Shown here piece by piece: positions 1 through 12,775 of a stretch of DNA of 64,000 nt. The position numbers and the translations under genes are program-made. The notes under the pieces were generated by a model. It was not told where the DNA came from and made no database searches. It worked only from the letters and a program-made list of their open reading frames with translations. Numbering within the stretch: the stretch's first letter is position 1; each line of letters starts with the position of its first letter. This DNA is from Euryodendron excelsum (taxonomy: Eukaryota > Streptophyta > Magnoliopsida > Ericales > Pentaphylacaceae): the NCBI GenBank assembly GCA_033060915.1, contig CM065388.1:32100501-32164500 (forward strand), in the 5' to 3' direction.

Positions 1-1848
1 TGAAAGAGTTTTAGAAAAGATTAGATTTAGGAAAGGTTCGAATTAGGAAAAATTTGAAATAGGAAAGCGTCATTTTAGGAAAGTTTTCGAATTAGGAAAT
101 GATTTAAAATTAGGAAAGGTTTCGTTTTGAGAAAGTATTGAAATTAGAAAGTTTTTTGAATTTAGAATGTTTTGAAATTTGAAATTTTTGAAAGTTGAAA
201 AGTTTAGAATTTAGAAAGTTTTAGATTTGGAAATATTTGAAATTTTGAATTTGGAAAGGGATGAAATTAGGAAAGGGTTGAATTAGGAAAGATTTGGAAG
301 CTTAATGTTTAAGGAAAGATTTGAAAGTTTTGGAAAACTTATGGTTTAGGAAGGTATGAGATTAGGAAGGAGTGAATTAGGAAAGGTTTAGACTAGGAAG
401 GATTGAGATTCCTATTTCCTAAAACAAGGGATTGGATTTTGTTTCTAAAAAGAGATGTTTTGATTTTGTATCCAAAAACAGAGGATAGGATCTCGTTTCC
501 TAAATGAGAAGACTGGGTTCGGCTTCCTAAAGGGAAGATTGGATTGGGCTTCCTAAAGGGGAGATTGGATTTGGCATAAATTTGAAAAGATGGAGTTTTG
601 GAAATCCTAGTTTTGGAAAAACTATAGTTTCGACGTAGAAAAAAGGTTTTCGAAATATACATAGGTTTGATATAGAAAACAGGAGATTTTAGAAACCTAG
701 GTTTTGAGGCCAAAGTAAGGGATTGGAAATTATGCATTTGGGTAGGAAAATTAGGGTTTCCTAATTACGAGTTCTAAGGTTTTACTTAGGCTCTAAGGGA
801 AGAAATTTTTTTTTGGAAAGTGAGTTTTTAGAAAGAGGGATTTTTTAAAGAAAATCCTAGAGACAAGTTTTTAGAAGGAAGATTTTGGAAGGAGCTTTTA
901 GAGAGGAGTTTTTAGAAAGTAAATTTGAGAAGATAGAGTTTTTGGAAAGAAATCCTAAAGAGAAGTTTCTAGAAAGTGAATTTCGAAAAGAGAAAGTTTT
1001 TGGAAAGTAATCCTAGCGAGAAGTTTTTAGAAAGAGATTTTTAGGAAAGAGATTTAGGAAGAGAGTTTTCTAAGAAGGAAACTTAGGAAGTGTTTTTAGG
1101 TAAGGAATTTTAAAGAGTGTGTTTTGGAAAGGAGTTGAAAAGGGAGTTTTTCAAAAACAAATTTTTAGAGGGAGTTTTTGAAAATAATTTTGGAAAGGAG
1201 ATTGGAGAGAGTTTTTGGAAAGCATGTTGAAAAAGAGGTTTTTAGAAGAAGGGATTTGAAAAGAGAGTTTTTGGAAAGTATAAAAACGTCTCACCTTCCT
1301 AAAGCGATTCTAACCATAAGAAGGCTAGAACCACTTTAAGAAAGTGGTTTTGAAAACAACAAGGATTTGAAAATATGGACCATATTGGCCACTTTAAATG
1401 TAACACTTTCCTAAAGCAACCCTAGCCATGGAAAGGCTAGAATCACCCTAGGATTGTGATTTTGAAAACAAGTTTTCAAAAAGAAGATTTTGATGCAAGT
1501 TTGAAAATGATGTTAATGCAAGCTTTGAAAACGAGTTTGGAAACAAATTTTGGATGAATGCAAGATCATGATATGCACAATGCAAAGAGGGTCGTGAACA
1601 TACAAGGTTAAAGGCTTCACCACATAACCAAGGGGGCTGAATCCACATGGTCTCCGGTTAGACTAAAAGAAAGCCCCCGACATGGTGACTCTCCAAAAGC
1701 CTAATCCTACACATGGACCGGGAATTATCTTGTTTCAAGTATGCAAATAATGGGAGGAAAGAAGATGGGGGATTAAAATAGAAGAAAACCTAAGTGGGTT
1801 AGGAGTGAGAAGAGAGGAGGAAGATCCGTAAACGTAAATAAAAAGCCT

Positions 1849-1851
1849 ACC
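1849..1851 (-). promoter_or_regulatory. Putative leader splice donor in S0
   Basis: Minus strand reads ACACAAG|GTAGGC, with the last exon base at 1851. The same junction lies about 300-320 bp downstream of the TATA box in all other LTR copies, including 10578, 29391, 42851, 48314 (minus) and 58412. Proposed donor of a leader intron; not proven. Confidence 0.45.
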
Positions 1852-2155
1852 TTGTGTCTTCTTTATTTTGCTTAGCTTTGCGCGCTTTGCTTTGCTTGTC
1901 TTGCTTCGATCTTCACTTCAATCTTAAAGAGTTTGTCTTCAATCTTCAAAACTTCAGATTGCAGCACTTCAAGTCTTCAAAGGAGCCTTTAGAGGCTAGT
2001 GTATGAGTGTATAGAAGTGTATGTGAGTGTATAGGAGGCTAGGGTTTAGAAAACCTAAGGAGACTAGGGTTTAGAGAGGCTACGAGCTTTGTATATCGGA
2101 AAGTAAGGTTTTTACACTGAGTTTGTGGACCTCTTTCATGCTAGAGGACGCTTTG

Positions 2156-2163
2156 TATTTATA
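2156..2163 (-). promoter_or_regulatory. TATA box of reverse LTR S0
   Basis: TATAAATA on the minus strand, at the same place as the TATA boxes at 29067 and 42534, followed in the reading direction by the conserved leader. Directly upstream lie remains of the GGCGCC-type palindromes, split by the family B insertion. Confidence 0.7.
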
Positions 2164-3446
2164 GACAAGGGAATGACCTGGTGCCTGTTGCAGTGGCTCC
2201 AGGGCAAATTTCCTCTTAGCGCCACTAGGTGTCACGCCCCGTAACCCGGCCTATACAGATTCGGGGTACATGACCGGCCAATAGCAAGGTTACCCAAGGC
2301 CGCATTACATAAACTAGTTAACCACCTGTGCATAATCATTTAGAATGATGCATAATTGTGAAAAAAAATAGAACTTTTGATAACTGGTAAACATAATTCG
2401 TGTCTCACATGGTAGAGCTGTACTTAATCCAAAACATAACATACATAAGGACCAAATCAAGGTCCACCAAAGTTATAGCATTATATCATTACAAAACATT
2501 GGGTCCAGCCCTTAAACATAATACAAAACATAGGCCCATGGGCCGTAGTTCAAAATCTACATATGGCCTTGCTCTAGGGCCTCCCGGATTGCCTTCCTGA
2601 AAATCATTTGAGAAAACGTAAGCTAATGCTTAGTGAATAATAATAATGCATGAGCATAACATAACATACACTACATTTGTATTTAATACACATGAAAATA
2701 GAGGTACATTTATGCATAAGTGGCATGAACTTAGAAACGTATAATTATAATCTTAAAAACACATGAAGCATAGGTTTTTGTATTAAAACATTTCATCATT
2801 TCTAAAACATAATGTTCAAGGAGAGAGAGGCAACTATTAGAGCGTGACATAACTTGTCATGAGCATAACATACCGTATCTTATAAGCATACATCTTGGGT
2901 CGCTGTATAATATATGACACATCAAATATTACCATTCTTAGTAACTTATAAAGCATAGTCTTAGAAATGTATGCAGCATACGTATCACATTTGAATACTA
3001 AACATTTCAAACATAGCATCATAAGAATGAGACATAACACATAACATGACTTCGTAAGGCATAACATAGCTATCATAAGCATACCGTGGCATTATATTGA
3101 AGGCATTTCATAATATCGTAGAAAGAAGAGATATATCGTGACATTAGAACTTATGGAAACACACGTAACTTATTGTAAAGCATTAGAACTAATCATATTT
3201 CTCATTCTAGAGCATAAGTATGTTACATCTCTATATCAAAGTCGGGCTCCACATAAGTAACCTTAAAGGTCATGTATAGGGCTCTTTAGGCTAAGATCTT
3301 AACCATGTACAATATTGCCAGCTTTGGCGCTTCATGTCACGCATGTGCCTACTTTACGGTTTTAAACGCATTGTGACGGTAACACTTTGCCTTGCCTACT
3401 CTCTTGGGAGCGCTTGAGCTATCCGAGTACTCAGTACAATACTGTC

Positions 3447-3805
3447 CATTTTGGCTCGCACCTGCCTACCCCATTTCTGGGCACTTGGTCTCAGCCACAC
3501 GGTACACATAAGGCTTTTTAGGCCACCATTTGAATATCCGTTCTGGCTCACACCTGCCTACCCCCTTTCTGGGCGCTTGGTCTCAGCCGCACAGTACACA
3601 TAAGGCTCTTTAGGCCAATATTAGATTATCCGTTCTGGCTTGCACCTACCTACCCCATTTCTGGGCGCTTAGTTTCAGCCACACAGTACATATAAGGCTC
3701 TTTAGGCTAATATTCGATTATCCGTTCTAGCTCGCACCTGCCTACCCCCTTTCTGAGCGCTTGGTCTCAGCTGCACGGTACACATAAGGCTCTTTAGGCC
3801 AAAGG
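3447..3805. repeat. Tandem repeat, about 91 bp x 4, inside family B LTR
   Basis: Four degenerate units starting near 3447, 3539, 3631 and 3722, each holding a CACCTGCCTACCCC block, a TTTCTGGGCGCTTGGTCTCAG-like block and ending in ATAAGGCTCTTTAGGCC. The other family B copy has a different tandem repeat at the matching place (52657-52898). Confidence 0.85.
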
Positions 3806-4727
3806 GACGTCTCCCAACTTGGCGATAGATTATTTTGGGTGCCCCACCGTAGGACCATCTTTGCTAGTGTAGGATCTTGCCACGAAAGACCGTACATGGA
3901 GTCGTACATTAAGAATCTTACATCTACTCAACGTAAACGTTCTAGTCCATGGGTTGCAATTCATATCATAGGTAAGGTTCGTATGTAATTCAAAGCATGA
4001 CATTTATACTTGAACGTAGTCATTGAGGCATTAAAATAAATGGAGAGAAATACATAAAATGTAATTGAACTTGAAAGAATTTAGAGGGTAATAAGTCTTA
4101 CTCATGGCATATCGTTACTCGCTCTATCCAACTGAACGGGTGTTAAGCAAAGTGCTCCTACACATAATTCACGTAGAAACATGGAACATCAATACACAAT
4201 GCTAAGGCAAGACAATAACGCATAAACTGAGACTAAGCACATAAATTCTTTGACCCCGACTCAACCACACCTCATTCTCAACACAGGAGAGCGAGGCTAA
4301 ACTCTAGGACAAAGCCTCGATGTAAAATAAGAACATGAAGTTGAGGTTTGAACATGGAAGCCGGAATGTTGACTCTTTCATCGCATCCCAACCACCTCTC
4401 AAAGATGAGTTCGCACTCAAGGCTAGTTCCATTTAAAAGTAAACTTAAAGGCCTTTATTTTGATCGGTCATGGTCCAAAAACACATTTTGGGTGAAAAAG
4501 TTATACATCACAGAAGGTGGATTAAAATTTTGGAAAACAATGTTGTTGGCATAGATTTTAGGTCAACTTTAAACTTCTATAACTCTCAATCTGTAGGAAA
4601 TTAGAGGACACACTTTATATGGATAAAGAGGTCTATAAGTCTACTTTCTAATGCTTCAAACCGTGCATCAATCCAAGTTTTGTAGAGAAAGTTATGCCCA
4701 TTTTACTAAATAGTGCCGAAACTAATA

Positions 4728-4925
4728 GACGGTTCGAACACCCAACTGGGCCGTTCGAATGCTAGGCCAAAAATAACCTAGCCGTTCGAACGCCCAAAAT
4801 GGCCATTCAAACCCTAGGCAAAAATGGAAAAACACCCTCTCGGGCTGTTCGAATGCCAGGCCAAAAGGAAAACTCTGCTCTCGGGCCATTTGAACTGCCC
4901 TATCGGGCTTTCGAACGCCCCCTTC
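4728..4925. repeat. TTCGAA-centred degenerate repeats in family B LTR
   Basis: Several copies of a palindromic core GTTCGAAC/GTTCGAAT are spaced some 30-50 bp apart (near 4733, 4752, 4783, 4847 and 4910). The related copy has similar blocks with GTTCGAAC at 51073-51250. Function unknown. Confidence 0.6.
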
Positions 4926-5277
4926 TGTGCAGTAAAGATTCTCAACCCAAAGAAGAAATCAAAACTCCAACATTTCACATATTTGGGGGTTTCAACCCCC
5001 AACTCTCCAATCCTCCAATATTAAGCTACATGCTATCAAATTCAAAGTAATTGAGACTCAAGGAGTCCCCCAAAACAAACCTAACTCATATATATGCATA
5101 TATACAATATCCCAATACATTTAGACAAGTATACATATAAGGTTTTAATGCATACCTCTCTCTCTCTAGCTTTTCCAACTTCCCAATGGGCTTCCAAGCT
5201 TGGTTGAGCTCTCCTTGCTTCCTCCTCTTCTTCTTGATCTTCTCCCTTCAATCTCCTTCGTCTATCTCTTCTCCTCC

Positions 5278-5321
5278 TTCTCTCTCTCTCTCTACAAATG
5301 GGTGTGTGTGTGTGTGTGTAT
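5278..5321. repeat. Simple repeats (CT)n and (GT)n
   Basis: Short CT and GT dinucleotide runs inside the family B LTR. E3 was inserted in the matching CA/GA-rich stretch of the other copy (27970-27984 and 50567 onward). Confidence 0.8.
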
Positions 5322-7194
5322 ACATAGATATATAAGATGATACACATGAAAAATAATCCCATGTGTCTCAGCCGAAGAACTTAAGTTACAACACAAGTCC
5401 TCATTGGTTATTTTTGACTCAAGAGGATAAATAATTAACATTAAATATTGCATACACTAGAAATTCTCATTAATATAAATAAATAGAGATTTGGAATATC
5501 ACACTAGAAGTGGCGCCAGGCCATTTTTTGGCTTGGCGCTACTACTAATGGTGCCAGCAACTTAGGAAAGTTCATTAAGTCGGCAAGCAACGTATCTTAA
5601 GAAGATTTTGGTGTTTGTACTAGTGATCACCATGCAATTTTTAGCCTGGCTTCACTAGGAGTGACCCCGGAAAGCCCGAGAAGGACTTAAGGGACCGAGA
5701 ATGGCCCAGAAGGTCGGAAAGGGGCAGGAACCCTTAGAATAGGGTCCTGGAGGTAATGGATTTGAAAAAGGATGACAAGATTTGTCGGCAGGGTTGACCG
5801 GGCCATTAGGGGCAAAACGATCAACTAGATCGGAAAGCTGCCGAGACGGACTCAGAATGTTCTGGAAAAAGACTTCAGATTTAGAAACATTATTTAGAAT
5901 GTTCCCAAATGCTAACGGCTTGATACCCAGAGCCAATGTGGTCGGAAAAGGCGACCGACCACTAGGGGCAAAATGATCATTTGGCACAGCGTTTACCGGA
6001 ACTGACTCGGAATGATTCGAAAAGATAAAGGAAGGTTGAGAATGCTATAAAAAGTATCATCGAGAGATTACCGGTTTGATACCCAGAGCCGGTGTGGTCA
6101 GAAAAGGTGACCGGCCCACTAGGGACAAAACATCATTTTGCACCGGGTTTACCGGAACTGACTCAGAATGATCCAAAAAGATAAAGGAAGGTCGGGAATA
6201 CTATAAGAAACATTCTTGGGAGCTTACCGATTTGATACTCAGAGCCGGCGTGGTCCCCGAGGCGTTCGGATGCCAAGGGGCAAAATTGTCATCTTGACCG
6301 GAAAGTCTCGGAATTAGCCCGAAACTGACTAGAAAGCACCTAATCATGCTGGATTGACTTTAAGACAATTTTTGAAAGGGGTGGACTTACCATTCTGAGG
6401 ACTCAGGTGCATTCTTGAGAAATGTGCTAGAAAATGGCCCTAGGGGCAGTTTGGTCATTTTTCATTGAAATGGACTAGCAGGCACTAGTGTTGACTTGGG
6501 TTTTGAGTGTTTCCACCACTCTGACGGCGGTCTCATGATACAGGGGTTTGTTGGCAATTCCCTATATCGACCTGTTTGTGAGTATTTCTGCTACTCTAAT
6601 GGTTGCGATGTTTACGAGTACTTCCGCTACTCTTGACGGTTCGCGATCATTCCCAAGACTACCTGATCTCGGGAAGTTGCTAAAGGGACTTAGCGCCTGA
6701 GAAGTCAACTTTCTCAAAAGGCGTGTTGAAACGGACATTTTTGCATTGGCGGGGTAGTAGGGGCCAAAGGTGGACTGTTCTACCATCTAGGGGACTTAGG
6801 GTCTCGTCTCTGTCGATAGGTTTTAAAGGGGACTTACCGTCTCTGGAAAGACGTGCTTGATTTGGAATTGGAAAGGGGACTTATCGTCTTCGAAAGATGA
6901 GCCTATTGGAATATGGAAACGGGACTTACCGCCTTCGGAAAGATGTGCCTAATTGGAATTAGAAGGGGGACTTACCGTTTTCGAAAAGACACGCCTATTG
7001 GAATTGGAAAGGACAATGCCCCTAAGGGCATTTTGGTCATTTTGCCTCTATTTAGGCCTGGTGGGCCCGTAAGGCGATAAATAGACGGGATCAAACTTAG
7101 AGAGTTGACTTCGATTGGAATACGTCCATATTGACTTGAGTACAAGTCTGGACGGACCGTGGACTGCCGAGCGGTCAAAAATGGAGTGCTTACA

Positions 7195-8931
7195 GTTGGG
7201 TAAGGAAAGTTTAATTTTAGAAAACTTAGAATTAGGAAAGATGGGATGTAGAAAATATTAGAAACGGTTTGATTTGATTTAGAAACACTTGACTTGGAAT
7301 AGTTGGAAAAGATTTGACTTAAATATTTGATTTGAAAGAATTTAGAAAGTTAAAATTTAGCAAATATTGAATTTTAGAAATCATTGAATTAGGAAAGTTT
7401 CAAACTAGGAAAGTTCCATTTTGGAAAAGTGCCAAATTAGGAAAGTTTTGAATTTAGGAAAGAATTGATTTTGAAAAGATTTGAATTTTGAAAGTTTTGA
7501 ATTTAGATAGATTTGAACTTTGGAAAGATTTGAAAGCTTGAAATTAGGAAGAGTTTGAAAGTTTGAAATTATGAAAGGTTTGAAAGTTTGAAATCAGGAA
7601 ATATTTGATCTCTATTTCCTGAAATAGACAATTGGATTTTATTTTAAAAAATGATGACTAGATTTTGTTTCCAAAATTAAAAGATTGGATTTGACATGGA
7701 ATTAAAAATATTGAGTTTTGAAATCATGAATTTAGAAATCTATAATTTGAGGCAAAATCGGAAGTCATTATTTTAAGAAAGGAACTTGGATTTCCTAATC
7801 ATGAATTCTAAGGTTTGACTTGGACTTCAAGACAAAGACTTTTTAGAAAGCAGATCTTTGAAAAGAATTTTTAGGAAGTAGATTTACAAAATTATTTGGA
7901 AAGATATTTGAATATGGACTTTCGCAAGTCTCATGAAGATCACACTTTCCTAAAATAATTCTAACCATGAAAGATCAGAACCATTTTAGGACTGTGATTT
8001 TGAAAACAAATAGGGTTTTGAAATATGGACCATAATGATCACATTGAATATAACACTTTCCTGAAATAACCCTAACCAAGAAATGACTACAATTGAATAT
8101 AACCATTCTAGGTTTGTGATTTTGATAAAAGCAATTTAGGATTTACTCCCAAAATTTAGACCTCCATAGTCACATTGAATATAACACTTTCCTAAAATAA
8201 CCCCAACCATGGAATGGCTAGAATCACCCTAGGAGTGTGATTTTGGAAAACAAGTTTGAAAGAAAGAGATTTTGAATGCAAGTTTTGAAGGAGAACTTTG
8301 ATGCGAGTTTGAAAATAGCTTTGAATACAATTTTGAACACAATGCATGAACATGATAACTACAATGCAATAGGGTCATGAACATACAAAGCTAGACTTCA
8401 CCACATAATCAAGGGAGCCAAACCCACACCATCGAAGGTTGAACTAGAAGAAAGCCCCCAACACAGTGACCTTCAACAGTCCTTGCTAGGCATGAATTGG
8501 GGAGTCCTTTGTTTGAAGCATGCAAGAAGAGGAGGTAGAATATGGAAATTAAAATAAAAGAAAATCCAAGTGGGTTAGGAAAGAGAAGACAGAGGGGGAT
8601 TATATAAAAGTAATAGAAAATCAACCTTGTATTCTTCTTACTTTAATTGCTTGGTTTGCTTTACTTGACTTGAGCTTTGAGAGCTTTGAAAATGCAACAC
8701 TTGATCTTCAATGGATGTTTTGAGACTTGTGATTGAGTGCATAAGGTGTATAGAGGTGAGGGTTTGAGTGTATGGAGGCTAGGGCATGAAGCGGCTTGAG
8801 GGAATTAGGGTTTGGAGAGACTTCAAGCTTTGTTTTAAGAGAGACAGAGTTTATGGACTAAATTTGCGGACCCCTTTTATGTAGGTGGAGGGTCTGTATT
8901 TGTAGGCAACTAAAATAACCTTGGCGGCTGT
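7195..8931 (-). mobile_element. Remnant of an older reverse LTR (E0)
   Basis: Reverse-oriented family A-like LTR: A/G-rich tract on the plus strand (7200-8330), the conserved block around 8390-8480 (complement of the GGTGAAGCC... block), a splice donor-like AAG|GTTGAT at about 8627-8626 on minus, and a decayed TATA (TATTTGTA near 8896). E1 interrupts it at 8932 just upstream of that TATA. Its right-hand continuation would lie beyond the later insertions and is not seen. It is the outermost layer of the nested stack. Confidence 0.7.
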
Positions 8932-10142
8932 TGTTAGCACCCCATTTTGGCCATTTGGCAATCTCTAGCTTGACCGAAAGCACCTCCAAACGAACACAAG
9001 CATACTTAAGTCCAAACTGGCTTCCCAAATCCAATCCAATCTGTCAACCGCTTTGCATGCCCGCTGGGCCCACTAGAGGCAAACTAATCAAAATGCCCAT
9101 GTTACATTAATCATGTCCAATCCAGACCGGCACGTCTTTCATAAGACAACAAGTCCATTCAAATCCAAAGTCAAATTCAGCTATCCCATCATTTGAGAAA
9201 GTTGATCCTTTATTAACGATAAGACCATACAATCTAGCACGACATGATCCTCGAGAAGATTTAATCCTCGGATTGGTAAAGCCCCTTATACACTCATCTT
9301 TGGAAAGTACCTAAGTCCTTGAGATGGAAGAGCGGTTCATTTATAGCGCCTGCTAGCCTACTAGTGTAGAATGTCTTCTACTCTAGCACTTTCTTTGAGA
9401 AAACACAAATCCCTTAAGAATTGAAAACCATCCAAGCCCGACATGTTCTTTGAGAAAACACAAATCCCTCAAGAATGGAAGACTGTTCTAGTTTGGTACG
9501 ACCTTCGAGAAAGTTTATCTCTCAAAGCGGTAAGACCCTTTCAAGCTTGTCCACCGAGAAAGTACCAATTCCTCAGACAGAAGTCCAAACCAGATCTAGA
9601 CCAGTCAACACTGACGCCTACTAGCCCGTCCTAGTCAAAAATTACCATTTTTTCCCCAGTGGGCCTGATATGTTCCTCGAGAAAGTACAAAGTCCTCAGA
9701 ACAGTAAGACCACCTTCCAGAGCCGTCTCTCGATGGTCTAGCATGTCCAGTGCCATCCAGTTAACCTCAGTCCTTTTCCGAAGGTTCCCTAATCAAAATG
9801 ACCATTTTGCTCCTGGGCATCCAAATACCCTAGGAAACCACACCAGCTCTAGGTATCAAACCAGTAACACCCAGTCAACTTTGGTCAACCCCAGTCAAAC
9901 TCTAGTCAACTAAATCAACCCCGGTCAATCTTGGTCAACCCTATAACTCCCAGGATGAGGTGACTTCAATTCGGTCACTCCCTTCAACCATACCAGCTCT
10001 GGGAATCAAACCGGCAACCTCCGGGACACTTTCTAGAGTATTCCTTTCCATTTCTAGCCAGGCCCCATTGTCCGACACTTTCCTTCTTCGAACCAGAACC
10101 TCCTTGCTCCACTTCAAGTGAAGCATGACCTTTCTTTTGCTG

Positions 10143-10295
10143 TGAGCCACTAATAGTGGCGCATAACCCCCCAGAAACAATTACGAATCAACCAGCCCCG
10201 TATCCAGCCTTTTTTAAAGCAAAAATTAAATGACCCTGAGCCACTTATAGTGGCGCACAACCAAGCCTAAGCGTGTGCCACTATGAGTGGCGCAC
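10143..10295. promoter_or_regulatory. Diverged palindrome array upstream of E1 TATA
   Basis: Three dyads with arms like GCCACTA/TAGTGGC start at 10143, 10237 and 10275. The last two are 38 bp apart, as in E3. The flanking bases are degenerate compared with E3, but the central dyad is kept. Confidence 0.6.
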
Positions 10296-10314
10296 AACCC
10301 CCTTGAATTTGCAC

Positions 10315-10321
10315 TATAAAT
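10315..10321 (+). promoter_or_regulatory. TATA box of E1 5' LTR
   Basis: TATAAAT followed by ACAGA, as in the other LTRs. It lies 40 bp after the start of the last palindrome. Confidence 0.75.
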
Positions 10322-10577
10322 ACAGACCTTCTCCCTCTCTGTTTTGGATCAAAAAAATTCTCCAAAAACTCTCCCCCTTTATTCTAGAAAACTCTCGGAG
10401 CCCTCACTCTCTCTCTCTCTCTCTCTTTTGAAGTCCCGCCGGCTGAGTTTAAGTTTGAACTCCCAAAGCCCTAGCTTCCAAGCTCCACCGAAGGTCTGCC
10501 TCGCTGCCTAGAAGGTCCCGAAGACTTCTCGAGTCCAAGGCCCGAGCCTCTATCAAAGAAAAAAGGAACGAGACAAG

Positions 10578-10579
10578 GT
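10578..10579 (+). promoter_or_regulatory. Putative leader splice donor in E1
   Basis: GACAAG|GTAATC, positionally equal to donors in the other LTR copies, 260 bp downstream of the TATA box. Confidence 0.45.
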
Positions 10580-12512
10580 AATCCTCATTTTACTTTTATA
10601 TACTCACCCACTTTCCCTTCTCCCTCTGAACCTACTTCGATTCTTCTCTTTTTTAATCCCCTATCTCTAAACCTCTATTTCTTGTTTGCTTGAAAACAAG
10701 AGGATGTTAAATCCATGTGGAGAGTGAACAAGAGAAGATTACCGATCGGGACTCTCTTCTTGGCCCTCACTTGCTTCATGGCATGGCCTTAGGGCCCTCT
10801 TGCAATGTGGTGATACCTAAACCTTGTATGTTTCATGCTGTTACAATCATCAAATTGCATTTGCATTCATGTCATTCATCTACTCTCTAAAACTATTTTC
10901 TAAAGTAGTTTTCTTAAAACCACAATTCTAGGTGAATCTGAACCCTTTATGGTTAGGATTTTCCTAAAAAAGTGTGACATTTTAAATGGCTTCCGTTAAC
11001 CTACATTTTTTTATTTTCAAAAACACGATCTCGGAATGATCCTAGTCTTTTCATGACTAGGGTTGTTTCGAGAAAAGTGTGACATTCAAAAGGACCTGAA
11101 AGGTCTACATTTTCAGCCCCATGCCTAATTTGTTTTTCAAAGCCACAAGCCTAAAACAATTCGAGCCTTCCAATGGCTATAATGGCCTTCGGCAAAGTGC
11201 AATATTCATTTGGATGTCTAAAATCCAAGTTAGGGTTAAAGCATGTTTTCAAAAGACTCGGTTTTCGAACTATTTCTAAAACTCATATCTGTTAAACCTT
11301 AGAAGCCTAATCCTAGGAGAATCTCATTTTGGAAACTTTTAATTTTTTAACCAAAATCCTACCATTTTCAAACCCTCAAAATCCTCAATTTTCAAATCAA
11401 TCGAAACTTCTCTTTTCCAAAATTTCCTTTTCAATCAAATCAAAACCTTTTATTTCAAATCCCTTAAATCGCTCCTTTTTCAAAACCTCCCAAATTTAAA
11501 CCCAAATCAACTTTTTCCATTTTGGAAACAATTCAAACTTACCTTTTTCAAAATCAAATCAAATCAAAATCTTTTCGAATCTCAATTTTCCTGAAAAGAA
11601 AACATTTCAAAAGTCAAATCTTCCTGAAAAAGAAACATTTCTAAAACTTAAATCCTTTCAAATAAACTCAAATCTTTTCAAATCTCAAATCTTCCTGAAA
11701 ATGAAACATTTTAAAGTCCAATCTTCCTGGAAAGGAAACACTTTCAAACTCAAACCTTACTAAAAAGGAAGCTTTCTAAAATTGGAAACTTTCAAGAAAT
11801 AGAAACCCCATTTCAAAATTCTAACTCTTTCAGACTCTTGTCCGAACTACGACTGACCTGATCCTCTTTAAGGAGGTATGTAGGCGACCCTTCATGGGGT
11901 GCGGTCATAACCTTTTTCTAATTCCCAATTTCACTTTTCAAACTCCAATCCTTCTTTCAAGCTCTTTTTCAACTTTGTTTTCAAAAGTTTTTCTAAGTAG
12001 ATAGCATTAAACATAGGTAACCAGTGAGTTATAATTAGCTGAGTAAAAGGTGATTAGACATATAGGTACCACAAGGGCATAGTAGGATGATAGTCTTAGG
12101 ACATCTTCCCTACACGTAACCAACCCCCTGACTTAAAAATTTCTGTTTTAAAGACCAAAATTGGAGTCAGTTTTGAAAAGGGCATTCCAACGTTTTTAGG
12201 ATTGTCAAACAATCCTACCTTTTAAAACTCTCTTATGAGGACATTATTCAAAAACCTTTTCCAAAGCCTAAGTTTAACCCTCGGGGTTTACTTGGTGTAG
12301 ATGACCTAGCACATTTTTAAATATGTTAGGTGGTGACTCCAAAAACCTTTCCAAAATGCCCTAATCAATCCCATTTCAAAAATTCAAACCCCATCGCATT
12401 TGTCATTTTAGGAGGACGAGTTCTAATGAGAGAGCACCGTACCAAATTCCCACCCCCGGGCCAAGAAAGAGATGAGAAAAGGCCCAGCGTCCGGAAATGG
12501 GGCGTGACAGCT

Positions 12513-12530
12513 TGGCAACTCCACTAGGGA
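12513..12530 (+). other. Primer-binding site of E1
   Basis: TGGCAACTCCACTAGGGA begins three bases after the LTR end. It starts with TGG, the complement of a tRNA CCA end, and matches the sites at 32434 and 61074. I did not assign the tRNA. Confidence 0.8.
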
Positions 12531-12748
12531 CAATTAGAGGGTTAGGCCTATTTCATGTCTAGTCACCCTTTACTCACTTTAAGTTCGCTGGTTACCTTAT
12601 TTAGTTATATCCGATTTTAATGTTTTCAAATTTCCAAAATTTTCAAAAATGGTCTTAATTTTGCAAAAAGTCAAACATTACATTCATTGCATGCTCTTGC
12701 ATTGTTCATAACATCATATTTTATTTTGCATATGAGTTCCTTGAAAAG

Positions 12749-12775
12749 TACTAACTCTGTGCCTTTGTTTTGTAG
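12749..12775 (+). promoter_or_regulatory. Putative leader 3' splice site in E1
   Basis: Perfect TACTAAC branch-point sequence at 12749-12755, a T-rich tract, then GTAG ending at 12775. The same arrangement sits at 32623-32650 and 61278-61309, each time about 220-270 bp after the LTR end. Confidence 0.55.

Larger units (their letters stand above)
2230..5503 (-). mobile_element. Solo LTR of family B, reverse
   Basis: A 3.27-kb insertion with TG...CA ends: plus strand starts TGTCACGCCCCG at 2230 and ends AATATCACA at 5503. It is flanked by CTAGG (2225-2229) and CTAGA (5504-5508), a 5-bp target duplication with one change. The interrupted sequence is the palindrome region of LTR S0, which resumes at 5509. 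The same sequence in the other orientation lies at 27792-27984 plus 50567-54100. No primer-binding site, polypurine tract or coding region is attached, so it is a solo LTR. Family assignment is by end structure and target duplication only. Confidence 0.85.
1..7194 (-). mobile_element. Family A LTR, reverse copy S0 (3' part outside window)
   Basis: Reading the minus strand, the LTR begins at 7194 with TGTAAGCACTCC, the same start as the LTRs at 41146, 57063 and 63405. It then runs through the U3 repeats (5509-7190), the palindrome and TATA region (about 2150-2229), the leader, and an A/G-rich tract that is the complement of the G-poor tract of forward copies. The window starts inside that tract, so the LTR 3' end and any flank are not seen. 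A solo family B LTR interrupts it at 2230-5503. The right flank (7195) is another reverse LTR. Whether this is a solo LTR or part of a complete element cannot be told. Apart from the insertion it is non-coding; short open frames are chance. Confidence 0.85.
8932..12509 (+). repeat. 5' LTR of E1
   Basis: Starts TGTTAGCACCCC and ends GGGGCGTGACA (3578 bp). Order inside: repeated U3 units, palindromes, TATA at 10315, leader with donor at 10578, G-poor tract (about 10870-11840), then the conserved block with CGAACTACGACTGACCTGAT near 11850. The promoter layout is the same as in E3, but the sequence has diverged. Confidence 0.85.

Noticed and set aside
393..737. 114-codon minus-strand frame in the LTR
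   Set aside because: Low-complexity translation of the skewed LTR tract; not conserved in other copies.
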